DNA from: Candidatus Rokuibacteriota bacterium
GTDB lineage: Bacteria > Methylomirabilota > Methylomirabilia > Rokubacteriales > CSP1-6
Assembly: GCA_016184125.1 (NCBI GenBank)
Contig: JACPDG010000038.1
Coordinates: 1-64,000 of the forward strand
Reading direction: 5' to 3'
Length of the DNA: 64,000 bases
The position numbers and the translations under genes were made by a program. The notes beneath the pieces are model-generated. The model saw only the letters and a program-made list of their open reading frames with translations, did no database searches and was not told the DNA's origin. Below, piece by piece: positions 53,323 through 64,000 of this stretch (position 1 is its first letter; every line of letters begins with the position of its first letter).

Positions 53323-55596
53323 TCAGAACGGCGAGCCGACGGAGAAGTGGAACGCGCCGAAATCTTCACCGCGGCGCCGGTCGAGGTTGATGCCGTAGTC
53401 GAGGCGGATGGGCCCGAAGGGGGAGTTCCAGCGCACGCCGCCGCCCGCCGCCTCGCGGGTGTCCGTAGGATCCAACGTGGTGCCGAAGCCGTAGACGTTG
53501 CCGATGTCGAAGAACCCCGCGAGCCGGATGCCGAACGGCAGCGGGATGATGTACTCGGCGTTGCCGAGGATCTCGGTCGTGCCGCCGATGCGGGTGCCGC
53601 TCTCGTCGACGGGCGAGATCTTGCGGAACTTCACGCCGCGGATCGAGTTCGGCCCGCCGAGGTAGAACCGCTCGAACAGCGGCAGCGGCGCGTCGCTCCA
53701 GCCGAACCCGTATCCGGCCTCGGCGCGGCCGGACACCACGTGCCCCAGCCAGATCGGCCGGAAGTAGCTGACGGACCCGATCGTCTTGACGTAGCGGCTG
53801 TCGCCGCCGAGGCCCGCGAAGTCCGCGGTGAGGCTCGCCTGCCCGCCCTTGGTCGGGGCGAGGATGTTGTCGCGACCGTCCCGCGTCAGTGCGGTGGAGA
53901 TGAGCGACGTCACGCGGCTGCCCGACTCGTCCAGCAGGGACTGCGAGCTGTTGTCGCGGAGGTCGCTGATGCGGTCGCGCGTGAGGCGGTACCCGAGGTG
54001 CCAGCGCGCGAACTCCGCGAACGGGTGCGAGAGCCTGAGCCCGCCGCCGAGCGAGTCGACGTCGTACTCCGTGAACTGGCGCCGGAGATTGAACAGGTCG
54101 ACGCCCGCCGAGAGTGGCCGGTCGAAGAGCCAGGGCTCGGTGAACGAGAGCGATCCCTGCTGCGTGCGGCCACCCGCCCGCAACCGCAGCGAGGCCTCCC
54201 AGCCGCGGCCCAGGAAGTTCCGCTGCGAGAGGTCGATGGTGCCGATGAAGCTGTCGACGGACGAAAAGCCGCCGCCGATCGAGAACAGCCCCGTCGGCCG
54301 CTCGATGACCTCGACGTTCACGATGATCCTGGTCTTGTCGGACCCCGGCTGCGTCGTCACGTTCACGGTCTCGAAGTAGCCGAGGTTCACGAGCTTCTGG
54401 CGCGCGCGCTGCAGCTTCTGCAGCGTGAAGAGGTCCCCCTCGGCCATGGGGATCTCACGGCGGAGGATCTTGTCCTGGCTCCGGACGTTGCCGCTGATGT
54501 TGATCCGCTCGACGTAGACCTCAGGGCCCTCGGCGATCTCCAGCGACACGTCGATGCGCTGCGTGTCCGGCTTCTGCTCCGTCCGTGGCACGACGTCCGC
54601 GGACGCCCGGCCGAGCGTGGAGTACAGGTCGGTGATGGACCTCAGGCTGTCGCGCAGCTTGCTGCGGGAGAAGACGTCGCCGGGCTTGAGCCGGAGCTGC
54701 CGGCGCACCTCGGCCTCGGGGACGAGCGTCACGCCCGAGACGCGGATGTCGCCGGTGCGGTACTGCGGGCCCTCGACCACGGTGATGTCGACGGTGGCCC
54801 GCGCCCGCTCGCGGTCGACCTTGACGTCGTGCGATTCGACGCGCGCCTGGATGTACCCGTGGTCGTTGTAGAGCGCGATGATGCGCTCGATGTCCTCCTC
54901 GAGCCGCTGGCGCTGCACGGTGCCGCGCAGGATGAAGAACTGCCGCTCCCGCGTGCCCATGGCACCCTTGATCTCCCGCTCGGTGAGGCCCGTGTTGCCG
55001 TGGATCACGATCCGGTCGATCGTGATCCGGCGCCCCTCGTTGATCGAGAACCTGACCCGCACGTCCCCGTCCGGGAACGTGTCGACCTGCGGCGTGATCT
55101 GGACCTCGAAGTAGCCCTCTTCCTCGTAGTGGTCCACGAGCCGGTCGCGCGCGCGCTGCACCTCGACGGGGTTGTAGACGCGGCCCAGCTTGAGGTCGAT
55201 CTTTTCCTCGAGCGTCGTCGTCGCGATCTTCTGGTTGCCGACGAAGTCGACGTCGCGGACGAAGGGACGCTCGGTGACGACGAAGGTCACCCGGACGCCG
55301 CCCTCGAAGTCCTCCACGCGCATCTGGACGTCGTCGAAGAACCCGAGGGCGAAGATCGAGCGGAGGTCCTCGCTGAGCTGCGAGGGATTGAACGCGCCGC
55401 CGATGCGCGCCCGGACGGCGCCGAGGATCACCGCCTCCTGCACGCGGCGGTTGCCCTCGACCCCGAGCTCCTTGATCGTCACCGGCGGCCGTGGCGCCTC
55501 GGGCGCCTGCGCCTGCGGCCCGACCTGGGCGCCGGCGGGGACGCGCAGGAGGGCCGCGAGCACGACGGCGAGGACGACGCCGACGGGAAACCGCAT
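53323..55596 (-). CDS. bamA: Outer membrane protein assembly factor BamA
   Basis: This protein has about 757 residues from ATG 55596; GTG 55614 would add six. A signal peptide ([20 protein letters not shown]) is followed by five POTRA domains, recognisable by repeats such as [20 protein letters not shown] and [11 protein letters not shown]. The Omp85 barrel contains [45 protein letters not shown] and ends HFSVGSPF. It inserts beta-barrels into the outer membrane. It leads the ompH-lpxD-lpxA group. Confidence 0.95.
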   Translation of the reverse strand: MRFPVGVVLAVVLAALLRVPAGAQVGPQAQAPEAPRPPVTIKELGVEGNRRVQEAVILGAVRARIGGAFNPSQLSEDLRSIFALGFFDDVQMRVEDFEGGVRVTFVVTERPFVRDVDFVGNQKIATTTLEEKIDLKLGRVYNPVEVQRARDRLVDHYEEEGYFEVQITPQVDTFPDGDVRVRFSINEGRRITIDRIVIHGNTGLTEREIKGAMGTRERQFFILRGTVQRQRLEEDIERIIALYNDHGYIQARVESHDVKVDRERARATVDITVVEGPQYRTGDIRVSGVTLVPEAEVRRQLRLKPGDVFSRSKLRDSLRSITDLYSTLGRASADVVPRTEQKPDTQRIDVSLEIAEGPEVYVERINISGNVRSQDKILRREIPMAEGDLFTLQKLQRARQKLVNLGYFETVNVTTQPGSDKTRIIVNVEVIERPTGLFSIGGGFSSVDSFIGTIDLSQRNFLGRGWEASLRLRAGGRTQQGSLSFTEPWLFDRPLSAGVDLFNLRRQFTEYDVDSLGGGLRLSHPFAEFARWHLGYRLTRDRISDLRDNSSQSLLDESGSRVTSLISTALTRDGRDNILAPTKGGQASLTADFAGLGGDSRYVKTIGSVSYFRPIWLGHVVSGRAEAGYGFGWSDAPLPLFERFYLGGPNSIRGVKFRKISPVDESGTRIGGTTEILGNAEYIIPLPFGIRLAGFFDIGNVYGFGTTLDPTDTREAAGGGVRWNSPFGPIRLDYGINLDRRRGEDFGAFHFSVGSPF

Positions 55597-55639
55597 CCGC
55601 CCCGATACGGTCACCGCGCTCAGGCTCGCGTCGCGAGGC

Positions 55640-58087
<2,448 letters not shown>

Positions 58088-58160
58088 TGGTGTCCCCCCA
58101 CCCCTTTCGCGGGCCGCCAAACGGCAGGATTTCCCTTGGTCGACGGCTAGTTACGTGGTC

Positions 58161-58166
58161 AGTATA
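58161..58166 (-). promoter_or_regulatory. Possible -10 element upstream of clpC
   Basis: TATACT on the minus strand lies about 75 bases upstream of the clpC start, in the only AT-richer gap nearby. I see no convincing -35 at 16-18 bases, so this could need another sigma factor or an activator. Confidence 0.4.
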
Positions 58167-58189
58167 GCCTGAGCTCATATCCCCTGCTA

Positions 58190-58228
58190 GCGATTTCCGC
58201 ACCCGCGAGGGCAAGCGTGCGAAATCGC
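58190..58228. repeat. Imperfect inverted repeat downstream of lolD
   Basis: GCGATTTCCGCAC (58190-58202) pairs with GTGCGAAATCGC (58217-58228) with one bulged base. It lies 16 bases beyond the lolD stop and has no T run. It may be a 3'-end hairpin of the lol transcript or an operator. Confidence 0.5.
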
Positions 58229-58243
58229 GAAGGTTCGGACGGT

Positions 58244-58948
58244 TCATTCGCCTGGGACGACGAGCCGCGCGCGGCCTTCGACGAGCCGATAGCTCCGTTC
58301 GGCGCGCCGCGCGAGATCCATGTTGTGCGTGGCGAACGCGAGGGCGAGGCCCCGCTCGGCAGACAGGCGGAGAAAGAGGTCGAAGACGACCTCGCTCGTC
58401 TTCGGATCGAGGTTCCCCGTCGGCTCGTCGGCGAGGAGCAGCTTCGGCCCGTTCACGAGCGCGCGCGCGATCGCCACGCGCTGCTGCTCGCCGCCCGACA
58501 ACTCGCCGGGCCGGTGATGCAGCCGGTCAGCGAGACCGACCTCGGCGAGGGCGGCTTCCGCCCGTTCGCGCGCCTCCCGGATGGGCCGCCGTGCGAGGAG
58601 CGCGGGGATCATCGCGTTCTCGATCGCGGTCATCTCGCCGAGCAGGTTGTAGAACTGGAAGACGAACCCGACGTCGTGGCGGCGGTAGCGAACGAGCGCC
58701 GCCTCGCCGCGTGCGAAGAGGTCCTCCCCCTCGAAGAGCACGCGTCCCGCCGACGGCTGATCGAGGCCACCGAGCAGGTGCAGCAGCGTGGACTTGCCGA
58801 CCCCGGACGCACCGACGAGCGCGACGACCTCGCCAGCGCCGATCTCGACGGTGACCCCGCGGAGGACGCGGAGCACTTCCGGACCGGAGCGGTACTCCTT
58901 CTCGAGGTCCTGACCGACGAGGAGCGCAGAGCGCGCGGCATCACTCAT
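58244..58948 (-). CDS. lolD: Lipoprotein-releasing ABC transporter ATP-binding protein LolD
   Basis: This 234-residue ABC ATPase has GASGVGKSTLLHLLGGLDQP (Walker A), VGFVFQFYNLLGEMTAIEN (Q-loop), LSGGEQQRVAIARAL (signature), LLADEPTGNLD (Walker B) and the switch His in ATHN. It powers release of lipoproteins from the inner membrane. It overlaps the lolC/E gene by 8 bases. Confidence 0.93.
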   Translation of the reverse strand: MSDAARSALLVGQDLEKEYRSGPEVLRVLRGVTVEIGAGEVVALVGASGVGKSTLLHLLGGLDQPSAGRVLFEGEDLFARGEAALVRYRRHDVGFVFQFYNLLGEMTAIENAMIPALLARRPIREARERAEAALAEVGLADRLHHRPGELSGGEQQRVAIARALVNGPKLLLADEPTGNLDPKTSEVVFDLFLRLSAERGLALAFATHNMDLARRAERSYRLVEGRARLVVPGE

Positions 58949-60214
58949 AGCGCAGGACGTCCACGGGCGCCAGCGAGCCGGCGCGGCGGGCGGGGATGAC
59001 GCTGGCGAGGAACGACAGCACCAGGGTCGCCGACACGACGAGCACGAAGTCGCCCGGGGTCAGCTTCATCAGCAGGTAGTCGATCTGGTACACGTCGCCG
59101 GCGAGCCGGATGATCTTGTACGTGTTCTGCACCCAGATCAGGGTGAGACCGACGGCGCTTCCCGCGATCGTGCCGACGATGCCGATCGTCATGCCCACCG
59201 TGAAGAACGCCGCGGTGATCATGCCGGCCGACGCGCCCAGCGCCTTCAGGATGCCGATCTCCTTGCGCTTCTCGGCGACGAGGAGCACCAGGTGGCCGAT
59301 GATCGCGAACGCCGCGACGAGCACGATGATCGTCACGATCACGAAGAGCGCCAGCTTCTCGAGCTGGAGCGCCGCGAAGAGGTTGCGGTTCATCTCCATC
59401 CAGTCGCGCACCCAGAACGGGAAGCCGAGGTCGCCGGCGATGGCGCGCGCCACGCGGCGGGCCTCGAACGGGTCGACGAGCTTCACCTCGATCCCCGTCA
59501 CCGTGCCCGAGGGGCCCGCGGCCGCGCCCGAGGGGCCCGCGGCCGGGCCCGTGAACCCCGCGAACTCCTGCGCGGCCGGCAGCGCGAGGTATGCGACGCT
59601 CGAGTCGTAGTCGTGCATGCCGACCTCGAGCGTTCCCGCGACGGTGTAGCGGCGCATCTTCGGGACCATCCCGACGGCCGTCATCGCGCCCTGTGGCGAG
59701 ATGACCGTGATGCTGTCGCCCGGCACGACGCCGAGCGTGCGTGCGAGCTCGCCGCCCAGGAGGATGGCCGGCTCGCCGCTCTTGAGCGGTTCCAGGCTGC
59801 CCGTCCGGAGCTGTTGCCGCACGTCGTCGAGCACGGTCGGGGTGGCGAGATCCACGCCGCGGACCAGGCCCCCGTGGGCACCGCCGGCCTGGCTCGTGAA
59901 GAGCGCCTGCTGCAGCACGAACGGCGTGGCGGTCCGCACCTCCGGTCTCGTGCGAACGCGCGCGGCGAGCGCGTCCGCGCCGCTCAGCCCCTGGCCTCCG
60001 CTCTTGAAGATCAAGAGATGGGGGTTGGCGGCGATGATCTTGTCGCGGATGGCGTCCTGGAACCCCGTCATGACGGCCAGCACGAGGATCAGCGCCGCCA
60101 CGCCGAGGAAGACGCCGCCGACGCCGATCCAGACGAAGAGCGAGAGGTTCGTGCGCTGGCCGCGCGAGCGCAGGTAGCGGAACCCGAGGAACAGCTCGAC
60201 GGGCAGCCCGCGTG

Positions 60215-60218
<4 letters not shown>
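58941..60218 (-). CDS. lolC: Lipoprotein-releasing ABC transporter permease (LolC/E family)
   Basis: This 425-residue protein has LFLGFRYLRSRGQRTNLSL, a first membrane helix (WIGVGGVFLGVAALILVLAV), a large periplasmic domain and three C-terminal helices. The EKRKEIGILKALGAS coupling segment lies between them. Only one permease gene is present, so it may form a homodimer as LolF-type proteins do. A 7-residue tandem (GPSGAAA, GPSG...) sits in a periplasmic loop near residue 225. GTG 60218 overlaps the lysS stop. Confidence 0.9.
59508..59552. repeat. 21-base tandem in lolC/E
   Basis: The unit GAGGGGCCCGCGGCCGCGCC + C recurs with a change, encoding GPAA GPSGAAA GPSG. Same 7-codon period and similar bases as the mutS and lpxB tandems. 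Confidence 0.6.
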
Positions 60219-61731
<1,513 letters not shown>

Positions 61732-61735
<4 letters not shown>

Positions 61736-62839
61736 GACGCGTCGCGGCCCCGGGCCCAGAGCAGGTACGCCTTGATGAAGGGCTCGAGGTTGCCGTCCAT
61801 CACGTCCTCGACGTTGCCGATCTCCTCCCCCGTGCGATGGTCCTTGATCAGCTGGTACGGGTGCAGCGTGGACGTGCGGATCTGACTGCCGAAGGCGATA
61901 TCCTTTTTGGTCCCGGCGAGCTCCGAGAGCTCGTCGCGCTGCTTCTTCTCGGCGATCTCGTGGAGCCTCGCCTTCAGAATCCGCATCGCGGTGTCGCGGT
62001 TCCTGAGCTGCGACCGCTCGTTCTGGCACTGCACGACGATGCCCGTCGGCAGGTGGGTGATCCTGACGGCCGAGTCGGCGGTGTTCACCCCCTGGCCGCC
62101 CGGTCCCGACGAGCGGAAGACGTCGACGCGGAGTTCGTCCTCCCGGATGCTGACCTCGACGTCGTCGACCTCGGGCACCACATGGACGGCCGCGAAGCTC
62201 GTCTGGCGGCGCCGGGACGCGTCGAACGGCGAGATGCGGATCAGGCGATGCACGCCCGTCTCCCCGCGGAGGTAGCCGTACGCGTACTCGCCGGTCACCT
62301 CGATGGTCGCCGACTTGATGCCCGCTTCCTCGCCCGGGAGCAGGTCGACGACCTCCGCCTTGAAGCCCGACCGCTCGCACCACCGCAGGTACATCCGCAT
62401 CAGCATCTGCGCCCAGTCCTGCGACTCGGTGCCGCCCGAGCCCGGGTGGATCGACACGATCGCGGCCTTCGCGTCCTGCGGCCCGGAGAGCATCGTCTTG
62501 AGCTCGAACTCCTCGAGGTCCTTGCGGAGACGCGCGACGCCGTCCGCGAGCTCGGCGTCGAGACTACCGTCGCCGCTCTCCTCGGCGAGCTCGAGCAGGA
62601 CGCCGAGGTCTTCCGCCTGGCTCGCGAGGTCCTTGATCCGCGCGACGGTTCGCGTGAGCTCGCTGCGCTCGCGGATCAGCTCCTGCGCGCGACGGTTGTC
62701 CTCCCAGAACGTGGGCGAGCCCATGTCGGTGTCGAGGGCCTCGAGCCGCTTCTCCTTCGCGGGGACGTCAAAGATGCCCCCGGAGCTCGTCGATGCGGCG
62801 CCCGAGCTCGGCGAGGTCGCGCTTCAGCTCGCCGGCCAT
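61732..62839 (-). CDS. prfB: Peptide chain release factor 2 with programmed +1 frameshift
   Basis: A short first frame starts at ATG 62839 (MAGELKRDLAELGRR...), whose A is shared with the lnt stop, and stops at TGA 62768-62770. The second frame continues DVPAKEKRLEALDTDMGSPT. The junction CTTTGAC preceded by CGGGGGCAT is the classic prfB autoregulatory slip site. RF2 features include the SPF motif in ISPFDASRRRQTSFA and GGQ in SSGPGGQGVNTADS. About 368 residues in all. RF2 reads UGA and UAA, so low RF2 favours its own frameshift. Confidence 0.95.
62767..62783 (-). promoter_or_regulatory. prfB programmed frameshift site
   Basis: CTT TGA C (62767-62773) follows an SD-like GGGGG (62777-62781) with CAT between. 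The 3-base spacing before CTT matches the canonical RF2 site. Confidence 0.9.
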
Positions 62840-64000
62840 CACGCCCTCCGCCAGGCCGCGGCGCCCAGGACCGTGGCGGAAACCACGAGCGACAGGTATG
62901 CGAGCCAGTCCCCGAGCCTCGTGTAGAGCGTCGTCACCCCGCGCAGGGGCACGGACTCGGTCATCACGCCGCGTTCGTAGAGCTCGAGCCGGCGAACGAC
63001 GCGTCCCGTCGGCGCGATGAACGCGGAGACACCGGTGTTCGCGGCACGGACGACCGCGATGCGGTGCTCGACGGCGCGGAACGGGTACATCGAGAGGTGC
63101 TGCTCGGGTCCGGCGGTCCGGTGTTCACGGCTGGCGAACCAGGCATCGTTGGTCATGTTGATCATCACGCGCGCCCCACGCCTCACGAATTCTCGGACGA
63201 GCTCGGGGAAGATACCTTCGTAGCAGATCACGACCCCGAACGGCGCTGGCGGGCCCGGGAACACCACGGGGTCGATGCCCGGCTCCATTTCCGAGATGAA
63301 CTCGGCCCAACCCCGGACGAACCCGATCAACTGCGGAAGCGGCACGTACTCTCCGAAGGGGACCAAGTGGATCTTATCATACCGGCTCTGGATGCCCTTT
63401 CGGCCCACGACGAACGCGGTGTTCCGCAGCCGCCGCGCGTCGTCGACATCGACGGACCCGACGAGGAGTGTGGTGTCGAGGTCGCGGGCCACCGCCCGCA
63501 AGGCTTCGACCAGTCCCGGGTCCCGTCTGAGCACCGTCGGCGAAGACGTCTCCGGCCAGACGATCAGATCCGCCCCGCCGGCTCCCACGGATCGCGTGAG
63601 CCCGAAGTAGACGCTGAGCAGCATCGCGGTGAAGCGCTCGTCCCACTTGAGCGGTTGCTCGATCGCGGGCTGCATGATCGCGATCCGGGCCCCGTCGGGC
63701 GGCCGGGGCGCACCGAGCCGCCACGCGCCGAAGCCGAGCGTGCCGCCGAGCAGCATCGCCGCGAGCCCCAGCGCGATGAGCGCACGGCGGACCGGCAGGA
63801 CGGCGCATGCCGCGAGCGCCGCGTTGACGGCGGCGAGGACGAAGCTGACCGCGTAGACGCCGCCGAGCTCGGCGACCTGGATCACGCCGAGGTCTTGCCA
63901 CTGCGAGTAGCCGAGCAGCCCCCACGGGAAGCCGCCCATGAGGTGGCCTCGTCCCCACTCCGCGGCGACCCAGAGAAACGGGACCGACGTGAGCGCCCAC
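62839..64000 (-). CDS. lnt: Apolipoprotein N-acyltransferase, N-terminus outside window
   Basis: The frame is open to base 64000 (PFLWVAAEWGRGHLMGGFPW), so about 386 residues are visible. Membrane helices are followed by the nitrilase-like periplasmic domain. WPETSSPTV, YDKIHLVPFGEYVPLPQL (catalytic Lys region) and VVICYEGIFPELV (catalytic Cys) are present, then NMTNDAWFASREHRTAGPEQ. A final membrane helix (LGDWLAYLSLVVSATVLGAA) closes it. Lnt adds the third acyl chain to lipoproteins before Lol sorting. Its stop overlaps prfB. Confidence 0.94.
   Translation of the reverse strand, partial: WALTSVPFLWVAAEWGRGHLMGGFPWGLLGYSQWQDLGVIQVAELGGVYAVSFVLAAVNAALAACAVLPVRRALIALGLAAMLLGGTLGFGAWRLGAPRPPDGARIAIMQPAIEQPLKWDERFTAMLLSVYFGLTRSVGAGGADLIVWPETSSPTVLRRDPGLVEALRAVARDLDTTLLVGSVDVDDARRLRNTAFVVGRKGIQSRYDKIHLVPFGEYVPLPQLIGFVRGWAEFISEMEPGIDPVVFPGPPAPFGVVICYEGIFPELVREFVRRGARVMINMTNDAWFASREHRTAGPEQHLSMYPFRAVEHRIAVVRAANTGVSAFIAPTGRVVRRLELYERGVMTESVPLRGVTTLYTRLGDWLAYLSLVVSATVLGAAAWRRA

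Overview
The window is 64 kb of very GC-rich DNA (about 70 percent by eye) from a Gram-negative, LPS-making bacterium. It carries lipid A (lpxD, lpxA, lpxI, lpxB, lpxK), Kdo transfer (waaA), heptose synthesis and transfer (gmhB, rfaE1, rfaE2, waaC, waaF), BamA, OmpH/Skp, Lol transport and Lnt. The gene set, GC content and the LpxI and ClpC genes would suit a candidate phylum such as Rokubacteria/Methylomirabilota or a deltaproteobacterium-like lineage. That placement is inference from memory and not a database result.

Layout. (1) About 1-5932 looks like the right end of an integrated element. It has the 3' part of an SbcC-like ATPase, three small ORFs, a decayed second copy of the sbcC 3' end, an excisionase-like HTH protein and a tyrosine recombinase. 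The recombinase gene stops at a perfect hairpin just before the 3' end of a tRNA-Pro(CGG) gene. (2) From 5933 to 64000 every supported gene is on the minus strand. In transcription order (right to left) these are lnt, prfB (with the programmed frameshift), lysS, lolC/E-lolD, clpC, bamA-ompH-lpxD-lpxA-oxidoreductase-lpxI-lpxB, an acyltransferase, waaA-lpxK-waaF, four GT4 glycosyltransferases, gmhB-rfaE1-rfaE2-waaC-GT2, trpS, scpA-scpB-rluB, pheA-hisC-tyrA-aroA-cmk-plsC, rpsA-sppA, ihfB-HIT-mutS-mutL-miaA-hflX, pgsA-DUF512-der-DUF3047, a SPOR protein, ihfA-merR, tRNA-Pro(GGG), surE-pcm and tRNA-Pro(CGG). Most neighbours overlap by 4 bases (ATGA or GTGA), so long stretches are probably translationally coupled operons.

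The most unusual feature is a dispersed family of GC-rich, hairpin-forming repeats, about 16 units at 11 loci between 6.7 and 51.7 kb. They sit at gene junctions and also in frame inside or at the ends of conserved genes. Examples are the MutS connector domain, the middle and both ends of the DUF512 radical-SAM protein, and the C-terminal ends of ScpA, LpxD, the DUF3047 protein and a glycosyltransferase. A second family is a 46-base near-perfect palindrome in three copies (next to tRNA-Pro(GGG), in the scpB tail and in the lpxA tail). Paired base changes in its two arms preserve the pairing. A third pattern is 21-base (7-codon) tandem repeats in mutS, lpxB, lolC/E and lpxA. Together these look like protein-coding palindromic elements of the general kind described as RPEs in Rickettsia. 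No transposase that could move them is in the window.

Other points to check: scpB has an in-frame amber codon in a conserved position, fabZ is missing between lpxD and lpxA, and the sbcC 3' end is duplicated around three small genes.
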